Of a DNA stretch of 64,000 nt, positions 8,204 to 16,992 are shown in pieces; the stretch's first letter is position 1; each line of letters opens with the position of its first letter. The translations under genes were made by a program, and so were the position numbers. The notes beneath the pieces are model-generated. The model ran no database searches. It was not told the origin of the DNA and saw only the letters and a list, made by a program, of their open reading frames with translations. Where the stretch lies: positions 930,001 through 994,000 of the forward strand of contig NZ_NWMW01000001.1 in assembly GCF_002351485.1 (NCBI RefSeq), read 5' to 3'. Source of the stretch: Sphingomonas spermidinifaciens (GTDB lineage Bacteria; Pseudomonadota; Alphaproteobacteria; Sphingomonadales; Sphingomonadaceae).

Positions 8204-9811
8204 TCAACGATAGCTGCCCATCGTGACGCGCAGCATCACCGGCTCGGCAGTGAAATTAAAGCCATAATCGGTCTGGTCGCCATTCCAGATGCGCCGCGTC
8301 ACCCATTGTCCCCCGACGAAGCTTCCCTCCTCGGCGCGGATGATCTGACCCCCCTCGCCCTTCGCCGGCGCGGCGAGCGCCAGGCGGGCGCGGACATTGG
8401 CGCCGGCGAGCAGAAAGGTGTCGGGGCCGATCTGCGCGGCGACCAGGCCGCCGACGGGGCGATCGGTGTCAGGATGCGGATCGCCGGGCAGCCACTTGGC
8501 CCACTCCGCCTCGCCCATCTGCCACTGGCCATATTCGGCAGAGACGCGCCAGCGGCCCATCACCATGGATTGCTCGGGCGCGCCCTTGGCGATGCCCCAG
8601 GTCGGATGATCGCGCGCGATCCGCGCCCAGTCGCTCGCCATCGGCGCGAACAGTCGATAGGGCGCGGCGAACGCCGCGAGCGACCCGTCCTCGAACGTCT
8701 TGGTGCCCAGCGGATAATTGAAGAAGCCCGTCGCATCCATGCCGAACGGCCCGAACCCGATCGCGCCCTTGCCCAGCGCCGGCCAGAAGAAGCGCGCATA
8801 ATCGAGCGCGTTGCCGATTTCGGGCACCATCAGCGCATTGTCTGGACGCGCGTACCTGTCGAGGAAGGCGATAACGTCGGGCGCCTTGCGATTGTAGATG
8901 TCGGGGGCGAGCAGGTCGATATGCGGCGCCGCCACCTTCCACAGCGGCATGACGTTCCAGTTCGGCCCGCCCGACGGCCCGACCTCGCCATTTTCGTCGG
9001 TGAAGGCGCTGCCGAGCGCGGCGTTGACGTACATCGGCAGCGGCTTCACCGCCTTGCCCGCCGCGGCGATCGCGTCGATGTAGCGGGCGAGGTGCCAGCT
9101 GTGGAAGAACTGCTCGGCGCGCTTGCCGAACACCGCTTCCCAGCTGCCCGGCCTGACCCTGAGCGCGCGGACAAGCTCGACGGGGACCTGCCCCTTGAAC
9201 AGTCGCTCGGCGGCGGGCGCGTGGTCGCGGGCCAGGCCATAGCTGCCCGCCTCGTTCTCGACCTGCACCATGATGACGGTGTTCTGCGTATCGACCTTAG
9301 CCAGATGGGTCATCAGCGCGACGAAGGCGCGGCGATCGGCGGCGAGCGTCGCCTCACCATGCGGGCTCAGCGCATAATGGGCGCTGCCGTCGGCGGTGCG
9401 CATCCGCGGGAAACGGCGGCCGTCGCGCTTCACCCATTCGGGCACATAGCCCGCGCTCGTGTTCTTCCACGTGCCGAACCACAGGAGGACGAGGCGCTTT
9501 TCATGCGTCCGCGCCCCGGCCAGCAGCGTGTCGACGAAGCTGAAGTCGAACTGCCCCTCGACCGGCTCGACCTGTTCCCAGGCGACGGGCATCTCGAGCG
9601 TGTTGGCGTGCATCGTATCGAGCACCGGCCAAACCTTGGGCAGGGCCGAGGGATAGTTGCTCGAATTGTTCGCCTGTGCCCCGAGCATCAGGAAAGGCTT
9701 GCCGTCGACGATCAGCGCGTGGCGTCCGCCCTTGCGCTCCAGCCGGGGCAGGTCCTGCGCGGCAAGCGGCGCGGCGGCGAGCGCGAGTACGGCGAGCAGC
9801 GCCGCCCTCAC
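8204..9811 (-). CDS. GH35-like secreted beta-galactosidase with DUF5597-type C-terminus
   Basis: A 535-residue glycoside hydrolase. After a signal peptide (cleavage near residue 19) the barrel begins with FLMLGAQANNSSNYPSAL and AWEQVEPVEGQFDF. The likely acid/base is Glu187 in MVQVENEAGSYG and the nucleophile Glu331 in MVPEIGN. The overall form matches GH35/GH42-related beta-galactosidases with a C-terminal DUF5597 region, a type that includes xyloglucan-active enzymes. The start is GTG at 9811, overlapping the GH31 stop as GTGA, so translation is probably coupled. Beside an alpha-xylosidase-like GH31, removal of galactose from xyloglucan side chains is the likely role; substrate is inferred. 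Confidence 0.82.
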   Translation of the reverse strand: MRAALLAVLALAAAPLAAQDLPRLERKGGRHALIVDGKPFLMLGAQANNSSNYPSALPKVWPVLDTMHANTLEMPVAWEQVEPVEGQFDFSFVDTLLAGARTHEKRLVLLWFGTWKNTSAGYVPEWVKRDGRRFPRMRTADGSAHYALSPHGEATLAADRRAFVALMTHLAKVDTQNTVIMVQVENEAGSYGLARDHAPAAERLFKGQVPVELVRALRVRPGSWEAVFGKRAEQFFHSWHLARYIDAIAAAGKAVKPLPMYVNAALGSAFTDENGEVGPSGGPNWNVMPLWKVAAPHIDLLAPDIYNRKAPDVIAFLDRYARPDNALMVPEIGNALDYARFFWPALGKGAIGFGPFGMDATGFFNYPLGTKTFEDGSLAAFAAPYRLFAPMASDWARIARDHPTWGIAKGAPEQSMVMGRWRVSAEYGQWQMGEAEWAKWLPGDPHPDTDRPVGGLVAAQIGPDTFLLAGANVRARLALAAPAKGEGGQIIRAEEGSFVGGQWVTRRIWNGDQTDYGFNFTAEPVMLRVTMGSYR

Positions 9812-12144
9812 TGGCCGCGCACCACTTCGACCAGCGACGCCGCATCCTGCCCGGTCGGCAGGCGGCCGCTCGCCGACAGCCGGCCGGTCGCGTCGTTCCA
9901 GATCAGCTCCGCCTTTGCCCCGCCGCCGCGCTGATAGGCATTGGTGACGCCATCGTCGTCATAGAGGGTGAAGCGCGCATCGCGGCCCGGATAGACGCGG
10001 ATCGCCTTCAGCGACTGCTTCTCCGACGTGTTCCTGATCGCCGCCCCCACCGGCACGATCGAGCCCGCGCGGACGAACAGCGGCATCCGCTCGATCGGCG
10101 CCGCCGCCTCGACCGTCTGGCCGCCGGTGTAGCGCTTGTTGGTCCAGTAATCGTACCAGTCGGCGCCTGCTGGCAGATAGACCGGGCGGCTTGTCCGCCC
10201 CTGCTCGACCACGGGCGCGACGAGGAAGGCCGGGCCGAGCATATACTGGTCGCGGATGTCGGCGACCTTGGGGTCGCTGCCGAAGTCCATGAACAGGGCG
10301 CGCATGAACGGCGCGCCGCCCTCATAGGTCCGGCGGCCCAGCGAATAGAGATAGGGGATCATCGCGTAGCGAAGCCGCAGCCAGTCGGCGAGGATCGGCT
10401 CGGCGGCGGTCCCATATTCCCACAGTGCCGTCGCCGGCCGCTGGCCGTGGATGCGCAGCGTGGGCGTGAAGCTGTTATATTGGAACCAGCGGACGAACAG
10501 CTCGGGATAGTCGCGATAGTCGGGGCTCATCGCCGTCGCGCCCGCGGGATCGACCAGCACCGGGCGCTCCGCCTTCGGCCCATGGGGCCATTGCCAGCCG
10601 CCGGTGTCGCTGCTGGTATAGGCGATGCCGCTCGCCGCCATGCCCAGCGTCGCGGGCACCTGTCGCTTGAGCGCTTCCCAGCTCGAATGGACATCGGCGG
10701 TCCAGAAGATCGCCCCCGACGCCTGCGCGCCGGTATAGGCCGCGCGCGCGAGGATGAGGTTGCGGAAGTCGGGGCGATCCTTCGCCGACCCCTCCGCCAC
10801 GCCGGCGGTGTGGACCAGCGGATAGAGATTGTAGAAGCGGTCGCCCGACCCGATCAAATAGAACTTGCCCGCGGGAACGAGATCGGGCTCGGTCTCGTCG
10901 AGCCAGAACCAGTCGAATCCCTCGCTCGCCAGATTGTCGCGGATCTTGCCCCAGAACCACTGCCGCGCGTCGGGATTCGTACTGTCGAGCAGCGCGCCCA
11001 CCCGGTCCGACCGGATGGCAAGGCCATAGGCCGGCTCGCCGTCGGGATCCTTCAGGAACCAGCCCTTCGAGGCGAGCATGTCGTAATAGCGCCCCTCGCG
11101 CTCGTAGCGCGGCCAGACCGACAGAAGGGTGTGGAGCCCGCGCGAATGCAGTTCACGGTTCATGCCCGAGGGATCGGGAAAGGCCGTCCGGTCGATGTCC
11201 ATCTGGCCCATCCGCGTCCAGTGGAACCAGTCGAGCACCATCACGTCGAGCGGCAGCCCGCGTTTGGCATAGCCGTCGGCGATGCCCATCAACTCGGCCT
11301 GCGTCTCGTAGCGTGCCTTCGACTGGATGAGGCCGAATGCGGCCTTTGGCGGCAGCGGCGTCCTGCCGGTCAGCTTCGCATAGCCGGCGTAGAGTTCGTC
11401 GGTGGTCTTGCCGGTGACGATGAAGAACGACACCCGCTCACCGACGCGCGACTGGAACTGGACGCGGTCGTTGATGCCCGGCGACACCGTCGTCACCGAC
11501 GGATTGTCCCACAGGATGGCATAGCCCTTGTCGGTGACGAGGAAGGGCACGCACACCGTCTCGCCCGTCGGCGCATCGTAATTGTGGCGGCAGTCGATCG
11601 TCCGCCCGCGCAGGTCGAGCGCGCCCTCCTGATTCTGGCCGAGGCCGTAATAGTGCGTGCCCGGCGCCTCGCCGAAGCTCGCGCCGATCCGGAAGGTCTT
11701 CTCGCCATTGACCTCGTGCGGCGCGAGTTCCCAACCGTTCATCGCCACGATCTCGCGCCCGTCGGCGCCGCGCACCGCGATCGAAACGGGCGGCAGCGAG
11801 GGCACGAAATAGCGCTCCATCTGCGTCGGCGCCTTGGGCCAGGGCTGGGCATTGACCGTGACCGCCAGGTCGCCCGAGCGATAGGTGTCGCCCGCCGCAT
11901 CGGCGCGGTGCGACCAGCCGGCAGCGTCGGGCTTGCCGCTGATGCCATAGCCCGCGCCTTTCTCGATCTCTTCCGGATCGAGCGCGATCGTCACATGGAC
12001 GATGCCGGGACCATAGGGCTCGATCGCCACGCGGCTGCCGTTCCGGTCGAGCATGGGCCAGGTCTGCGCCTCGGCCGTCGCTGCCGCAGTCAGCGACAGG
12101 CCGGCGAGCAGGATATGGCGGCACGTCTTGGAAATCACGGGCAC
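9808..12144 (-). CDS. GH31 family alpha-glycosidase, probably alpha-xylosidase
   Basis: A 778-residue GH31 enzyme with a signal peptide ending around ATAEAQ (residue 27). The (beta/alpha)8 barrel shows LDVMVLDWFHW, the nucleophile Asp416 in FDWFWLDETEPD, and the acid/base Asp484 in IFWTADVHSSWEAL. The late barrel has RWFQYNSFTPTLRIHG and the C-terminal sheet PVYLPAGADWYDYWTN. The form is closer to bacterial alpha-xylosidases than to maltases. Two GTG starts are possible: 12144, and 12138, which has GAGG 5 bases upstream. The gene lies just after an intrinsic terminator, so it may have its own promoter in the 150-base gap. Confidence 0.88.
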   Translation of the reverse strand: MPVISKTCRHILLAGLSLTAAATAEAQTWPMLDRNGSRVAIEPYGPGIVHVTIALDPEEIEKGAGYGISGKPDAAGWSHRADAAGDTYRSGDLAVTVNAQPWPKAPTQMERYFVPSLPPVSIAVRGADGREIVAMNGWELAPHEVNGEKTFRIGASFGEAPGTHYYGLGQNQEGALDLRGRTIDCRHNYDAPTGETVCVPFLVTDKGYAILWDNPSVTTVSPGINDRVQFQSRVGERVSFFIVTGKTTDELYAGYAKLTGRTPLPPKAAFGLIQSKARYETQAELMGIADGYAKRGLPLDVMVLDWFHWTRMGQMDIDRTAFPDPSGMNRELHSRGLHTLLSVWPRYEREGRYYDMLASKGWFLKDPDGEPAYGLAIRSDRVGALLDSTNPDARQWFWGKIRDNLASEGFDWFWLDETEPDLVPAGKFYLIGSGDRFYNLYPLVHTAGVAEGSAKDRPDFRNLILARAAYTGAQASGAIFWTADVHSSWEALKRQVPATLGMAASGIAYTSSDTGGWQWPHGPKAERPVLVDPAGATAMSPDYRDYPELFVRWFQYNSFTPTLRIHGQRPATALWEYGTAAEPILADWLRLRYAMIPYLYSLGRRTYEGGAPFMRALFMDFGSDPKVADIRDQYMLGPAFLVAPVVEQGRTSRPVYLPAGADWYDYWTNKRYTGGQTVEAAAPIERMPLFVRAGSIVPVGAAIRNTSEKQSLKAIRVYPGRDARFTLYDDDGVTNAYQRGGGAKAELIWNDATGRLSASGRLPTGQDAASLVEVVRGQ

Positions 12145-12248
12145 CTCGTCAGCTGGCTTGGCGTCCGGCCTGCGCCGATGGGGCGGGCCGGGGGGAGAAA
12201 ACCGGAGCTTATCGCAGCGTTCAGCATCGAAAAGGGCCGGTGTGGAAT

Positions 12249-12281
12249 AAAAAGGGGACGCCGCCCGGTGGACGGCATCCC
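12249..12281 (-). terminator. Intrinsic terminator between the GH39-like and GH31 genes
   Basis: On the minus strand a 12-bp stem (two G-U pairs) with loop ACC at 12281-12255 is followed directly by CTTTTTATT. It begins 13 bases after the GH39-like stop. Structure and T-run are those of a classical Rho-independent terminator. Confidence 0.85.
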
Positions 12282-12294
12282 AGGGGGAGCTTGT

Positions 12295-13881
12295 TCATTT
12301 CGTCGAGCGTCCCAGCGGTTCGAGCTGGGCGAGGACGACGTCGTTGGTCCGCATCGAGAGGCGCAGCGTGTACCGGCCGTCGCGGCCGATCCGCACCGTC
12401 GCCTGGCGCTCGGGAAGGTCGCGGGTGAGCCCCTGAAGCTCGCCGAGCTGCGCCGCGGTCAGCGACGCGGGCGATCCGAGCTCCAGATAGCGGCTGTGCG
12501 CGTCGTTCACCTTGAATCCCGTCCGCCGCACGCTCAGCCGGTAGCGGCCGGGCGCCATGCCGCTCAGCCGCAGTTCGGCGGGCGGCGCATCGGTCGCGGG
12601 TTGCAGCCGCGTGAAGAAGGGCCGGTTGCTCAGCGTCTGCTTCGGCTGCGTCCAGTTCCAGATGAGCGCGCCGGTCCGCCCACCCTCGGTCGCGACGATC
12701 GTCTGCGCGTCGCCGGTCGGCACCTCGCGCCCCTTGAGCGCGTTCAGATATTTGTACGCGAAGAAGGCGGGCTTGCGGATGCCCTCGCGGTTGATGAGGC
12801 CGAAGCCGCCATGGAAGGGCATGGGCGGCGGGCCGGCTTCCTCGAACAGATCGCTGTACGTCCAGTAACTCATGCCCTGGGCGTAAGGCGCCGACCCGCG
12901 CAGCTTCGACAGGATGAAGGCAGCGCTGATATAGCTGTCATGCACGGGATCGCGCGGATTGTAGCTGGCGCTCCATTCGGTGAAGTAGAGCGGCAGGCCG
13001 CGGTGGCGGGTCGCGTCGATCTGGCCGCGGACCTTGCGCACGTCGGCGATCACCGAGTCGGGATTGGGCGACAGCTTGTTGTCGTCCTGCCCCTTTTCGT
13101 CGAGGAAGCCGCCATCGACGCCGTAGGTGTGGGTGGCGATGAAATCGACGGGCACGCCGCGGCGGTCGGCATCGGCGAGCAGTTCGGGCACCCACGCCGC
13201 CCCCGCGCTCGCCGGACCGCCGACGCGGAGCGCCGGGTCGATCGCCTTGATCGCCCGCGCACTCGCCGCATAAAGGTCGAAATAGGCCTTCTGGTCGGCG
13301 CCTTCCCAGAAGCCGGCGAGGTTTGGCTCGTTCCACACCTCGAAGTACCAGCGGCGCACTTCCTCGGCGCCGTAGCGCTCGCGCACGTGGCGCACGAACG
13401 CATCGACCAGTGCCGCCCACGCCTTTGGCTCGGGATGCGAGGTATTGCCCTTCCAGTAGAAGATCGTCTGGTCCGACGTCTTCATCGCCTCGGGCGTGAA
13501 GCCGAGCTCGACGAAGGGGCGGATGCCCATGCCCAGCATCGCGTCATAGAGGCGGTCGATGCCGGTCCAGTCATAGGTGATGCGACCGTCGGCCCCGCGC
13601 TTCACCGTGCCCAGCGCATCGTGGAAGATCGCGTGGAAGCGGACATAGCGAAAGCCGAGCTCGTCCACCGCGACCTTGAGTTGCGCGAGGCTGTCGGGAC
13701 GCGCCAAGGTACCCGCATAGTCGGCGCCGACCGAGAAGTTGAACGACCGGTCGAGCGGCGCGCCCGCGCGCGCCAGGTCGATGTCGATGCGCCGTACCTC
13801 GCCCGTCTGCGCCGCGGCGGCGGCGGGCGACAGCATCGCAAGGGCAGCGGCGAGGCCACGGAGATGCAGGCGGCGGATCAC
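12295..13881 (-). CDS. GH39-like secreted glycoside hydrolase (beta-xylosidase type)
   Basis: A 528-residue clan GH-A enzyme from GTG at 13881, chosen because GAAAGG stands 8 bases upstream and the start overlaps the halogenase stop as GTGA. A signal peptide ends near AAAAQ (residue 25). The barrel motifs are GFRYVRFHAIFHD, RPFVELGFTP, the acid/base Glu185 in WYFEVWNEPNLAGFW, THTYGVDG, and the nucleophile Glu302 in LYFTEWSASYNPRDP. The C-terminal sheet domain carries SMRTNDVVLAQLEP. The GH39 fold is well supported. Xylosidase versus another exo-activity cannot be decided from sequence alone. It is the last gene before the terminator. Confidence 0.85.
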   Translation of the reverse strand: MIRRLHLRGLAAALAMLSPAAAAAQTGEVRRIDIDLARAGAPLDRSFNFSVGADYAGTLARPDSLAQLKVAVDELGFRYVRFHAIFHDALGTVKRGADGRITYDWTGIDRLYDAMLGMGIRPFVELGFTPEAMKTSDQTIFYWKGNTSHPEPKAWAALVDAFVRHVRERYGAEEVRRWYFEVWNEPNLAGFWEGADQKAYFDLYAASARAIKAIDPALRVGGPASAGAAWVPELLADADRRGVPVDFIATHTYGVDGGFLDEKGQDDNKLSPNPDSVIADVRKVRGQIDATRHRGLPLYFTEWSASYNPRDPVHDSYISAAFILSKLRGSAPYAQGMSYWTYSDLFEEAGPPPMPFHGGFGLINREGIRKPAFFAYKYLNALKGREVPTGDAQTIVATEGGRTGALIWNWTQPKQTLSNRPFFTRLQPATDAPPAELRLSGMAPGRYRLSVRRTGFKVNDAHSRYLELGSPASLTAAQLGELQGLTRDLPERQATVRIGRDGRYTLRLSMRTNDVVLAQLEPLGRSTK

Positions 13882-15416
13882 GCGCGTAACCTTTCTTGGG
13901 GCTCGATACGGGCGTCGCCGCCCAGAAAATCCTCGTGGAAGGGCATCGCCTCGGCCGTGCGGGCGACGACGTGGCGCAGATGCGCCATGAAGCGCGCGGT
14001 CTCGCCTGCGGGCAGGATCGCGGCGAACGGGTCCGATCCCGTGGGTAGGATGCCCTGCCCGATCAGCACCGCCAGCCAGCTCTCCTCGGTGAACAGGCCG
14101 TTGGGGATGGGCAGCAGACGCCCCTTGCCCCGCCACAGCTCGATCCGTTCGGCCAGGCTGTCGGGCAGTTCGGCCGCGGCGACGTCGCGCCAGAAGGCAG
14201 AGTCGCGCCGCGCGGTCGCGTGATAGTGGAGGATGATGAAGTCGCGGATATGTTCATATTCCTCGACCATCAGCCGGTCATAGGCCGCCACCTCCCCCTC
14301 GGCGAAGCCGGTGTCGGGGAAGAGCGAGAGCAGCCGGGTGATCCCCTGCTGGATCAGGTGGATGCTGGTCGATTCGAGCGGTTCGATGAACCCGCCCGAC
14401 AGGCCGATCGCGACGCAGTTGCGATCCCACAGCCGCTCGCGCCGCCCCGCGACGAAGCGCAGCATCCGCGGCTGGGACAGCGCGGGCGCATCGAGCCCGG
14501 CGAGCAGCGCCTCGCGCGCCGCCTCGTCGCCCAGATGCGCGCTCGAATAGACATGGCCGTTGCCCGTCCGGTGCTGAAGCGGGATGCGCCAGCGCCAGCC
14601 GGCGACGTCGGCGGTCGCGCGGGTATAGGGAAGGAGCGGGGCGGTCGGCTCGCTCTGCACCGCCAGCGCACGGTCGCATGGCAGCCAATGCTGCCAGCTG
14701 CGATAGGGAACGCCCAGCGCCTCTCCGAGCAGCAGCGAGCGGAAGCCCGAGCAGTCGGCGAACAGCTCGCCTTCGACCCGTCGGCCGTCGTCGAGCGTCA
14801 CGCCGGTAATGAAGCCGTCCTCGCCGCGACGCTCGACCGCGGCGATGCGGCCCTCGACCCGGCGGACGCCGCGCGCCTCGGCGAAGTCGCGCAGGAAGCG
14901 GGCATAATGTCCGGCATCGAAATGGTAGGCGTAGGAGAGGCCCGACAGCACCGCCTCCGGATTGGCCACCGGCTTGGCGAAGCGCCCGCGCACCGCCGCG
15001 GCCTCGGCGATTGAATAGGCGCCGAGCGGGCCGGGATCGAGATCGGGGCGGCGCAGCTGGCGCTGGCGCAGCCAGATCTGATGAAAGGGCACGCCCATCT
15101 GCGCGCGCCCGATCCGGCCGAACGGGTGGAGATAGCGCTCGCCGCGCCGCGCCCAGTCGACGAATTCGATGCCGAGCTTGAAAGTGGCGCGCGTCGCCTT
15201 GACGAAGGCGGGCTCGTCGATGCCGAGCGCAGCGTTGAAGTCGAGGAGCGGCGGGATCGTCGCCTCGCCCACGCCGACGGTACCGATTGCGTCCGATTCG
15301 ACCAGCGTCACCTCGACGCCCGCGGCGCAGAGCCGCGACAGCGCCGCCGCGGTCATCCACCCCGCCGAGCCGCCGCCGACGATGACGACGCGGCCGATCG
15401 TCTCGCCGCCCCTCAT
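13878..15416 (-). CDS. Flavin-dependent (tryptophan-type) halogenase homologue 1
   Basis: A 512-residue FAD/FADH2-dependent halogenase-family protein. It has the nucleotide-binding GGGSAGW near the N-terminus, the catalytic lysine Lys80 in ATFKLGIEFVDW (equivalent to Lys79 of PrnA), the full family motif GWRWRIPL, and FIEPLESTSIHL carrying the conserved catalytic glutamate. All hallmarks of an active halogenase are present. The start ATG at 15416 overlaps the preceding halogenase stop (ATGA). Such genes recur next to TonB receptors in carbohydrate loci, and their physiological substrate there is unknown, so 'tryptophan halogenase' is a family name only. Confidence 0.88.
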   Translation of the reverse strand: MRGGETIGRVVIVGGGSAGWMTAAALSRLCAAGVEVTLVESDAIGTVGVGEATIPPLLDFNAALGIDEPAFVKATRATFKLGIEFVDWARRGERYLHPFGRIGRAQMGVPFHQIWLRQRQLRRPDLDPGPLGAYSIAEAAAVRGRFAKPVANPEAVLSGLSYAYHFDAGHYARFLRDFAEARGVRRVEGRIAAVERRGEDGFITGVTLDDGRRVEGELFADCSGFRSLLLGEALGVPYRSWQHWLPCDRALAVQSEPTAPLLPYTRATADVAGWRWRIPLQHRTGNGHVYSSAHLGDEAAREALLAGLDAPALSQPRMLRFVAGRRERLWDRNCVAIGLSGGFIEPLESTSIHLIQQGITRLLSLFPDTGFAEGEVAAYDRLMVEEYEHIRDFIILHYHATARRDSAFWRDVAAAELPDSLAERIELWRGKGRLLPIPNGLFTEESWLAVLIGQGILPTGSDPFAAILPAGETARFMAHLRHVVARTAEAMPFHEDFLGGDARIEPQERLRA

Positions 15417-16966
15417 GCCGCCATCCCCTCGGGCCCGAAGCGGTGATGACGCGCATGCTCGATCAGCTGGCGGTTGGAGGGCAGATTGGCGATCGCGTAG
15501 GCCGCCTGCCGATCGACCGCGGCAAAGGCGCGGCGCGCCGCCTCCGCATGGCGATAGGTCCCCGCGCGCGCCGACAGGTCGGTCGTCCAGCCCATGCCGT
15601 AGAGGACATATTGCCAGCTCGCCTCGGTGAAGATGTCGATATTGGCGTCGACGTCGATCTCGGTCGGCGGGCGGAAGCGCCACCGGTCGAGCAGCTCGTG
15701 CAGGCTGTCGGGAATCGACGCCGCCGCGACATTGTCGTGCCAGAAGTCCGAATCGCGGCGCTCGGAGATGCAGTAATGCAGCTTGATGAAGTCGCGCGCC
15801 CGCTCGTAGCGCTTGAGCATCACCGCGTTGAACTGCCGCGCCGAGGTCTCGTAATCGCCGCCCCAGGGAAAGAGGTTGGCGACCATCCCCGCGGCGACCT
15901 CCGAAAAGACGATGCCCGTTGCCTCGAGCGGCTCGAAGAAGCCGCTCGACAGACCGATCGCGACGCAGTTCTTGTGCCAGTTGACCTCGCGATAGCCCGC
16001 CTCGAACCGAATCTTGCGCATGTCGAGGTCGGCGCTGGCCGGGCCGATATAGGCACGCAGCTTCGCCTCCGCCGCGGCATCGTCGGTATGCGCCGAGGAA
16101 TAGACGTGGCCGACCCCGCGCCGCCGGTCGAGGCCGATGTCCCAGACCCAGCCCGCCTCCTGCGCCGTCGCGACGGTATACGAGACGATCGGCTCCTGCG
16201 CGTCGCGATGCGGCACCTGCATCGCGAGCGCGCTGTCGCAGAACAGCACGTCGCGGCACGAGCGATAGGGGATGCCGAGCGCACGGCCGATCAGCTCGGC
16301 GCGAAAGCCCGTGCAGTCGATATAAAGATCGGCGGTCAGCCGCCCGTGAGCGGCGGTATCGATCCCGCCGATCGCGCCGTCCCCATCGACGATCACCTCG
16401 GTTACGGTATCGACGATGTGGGTGACGCCGCTCGCCACCGCCCGGTCGCGCAGCAGCGCGGCGAGCGCGACGGCGTCGAAATGATAGGCATAGTTGAGCG
16501 GCGCGACATAGTCGGGATGGCTCGGCAGCTTGGGCGCGCGGTGCGCGTCGGCGGCCTTCTTCTGCGGGCTGCACACCTCGTCCCAATTGGCCGTGCCGCC
16601 GTGACCGAGCAGCCAATAGGGCAACAGTTCTAGCCCGTCGTCCTGCGCCGCGACCTGGAACGGGTGCGTATAATGGTCCGGTCCGGCCGCGCCGGGGGCA
16701 TGGCGCCAGTGCGCGAACTTCGCGCCCTGCTTGAAGCTGGCGCCGCAATGCCGGACGAGGTCGCTCTCGCTGATGCCGATCGTCGCCAGCGTCTTGCGGA
16801 TCGTGGGGAAGGTGCCCTCCCCCACCCCCAGAATGCCGATCTCGGTCGATTCAACAAGGGTGATCGCCACCCCGCCGGGCAGGTCGGCGGCCAGCCGCTT
16901 GGCCAGATAGCCCGCGGTCAGCCAGCCCGCGGTTCCGCCCCCGACGATGACGACACGCCGCCCCAC
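15413..16966 (-). CDS. Flavin-dependent (tryptophan-type) halogenase homologue 2
   Basis: A 517-residue paralogue of the next gene. The start is GTG at 16966 with GGAG about 8 bases upstream. FAD motif GGGTAGW, catalytic Lys79 in ASFKQGAKFAHW and the FFEPLEATGIVFSEV glutamate are present. The WxWxIP motif is degenerate (GWVWDIGL): both tryptophans and Ile are kept but Pro is lost. The C-terminus ends in a segment about Arg and His (HHRFGPEGMAA). It follows the TonB receptor by 26 bases and overlaps halogenase 1. The divergence between the two copies suggests different substrates or a heteromeric arrangement; neither can be tested here. Confidence 0.86.
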   Translation of the reverse strand: MGRRVVIVGGGTAGWLTAGYLAKRLAADLPGGVAITLVESTEIGILGVGEGTFPTIRKTLATIGISESDLVRHCGASFKQGAKFAHWRHAPGAAGPDHYTHPFQVAAQDDGLELLPYWLLGHGGTANWDEVCSPQKKAADAHRAPKLPSHPDYVAPLNYAYHFDAVALAALLRDRAVASGVTHIVDTVTEVIVDGDGAIGGIDTAAHGRLTADLYIDCTGFRAELIGRALGIPYRSCRDVLFCDSALAMQVPHRDAQEPIVSYTVATAQEAGWVWDIGLDRRRGVGHVYSSAHTDDAAAEAKLRAYIGPASADLDMRKIRFEAGYREVNWHKNCVAIGLSSGFFEPLEATGIVFSEVAAGMVANLFPWGGDYETSARQFNAVMLKRYERARDFIKLHYCISERRDSDFWHDNVAAASIPDSLHELLDRWRFRPPTEIDVDANIDIFTEASWQYVLYGMGWTTDLSARAGTYRHAEAARRAFAAVDRQAAYAIANLPSNRQLIEHARHHRFGPEGMAA

Positions 16967-16992
16967 CCTTTGCTCCCCCGCCCCGCCCTGCG

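Noticed and set aside
9676..14223. A 1515-codon open frame on the plus strand opposite the glycosidase genes
   Set aside because: It lies antisense to three well-supported glycosidases and a halogenase, is Arg/Ala/Gly-rich with no domain, and arises from GC-rich third-position bias.
13878..16966. Halogenase pair as part of an antibiotic (for example pyrrolnitrin-like) cluster
   Set aside because: No biosynthetic, resistance or carrier-protein genes are near. All neighbours are for glycan import and breakdown.
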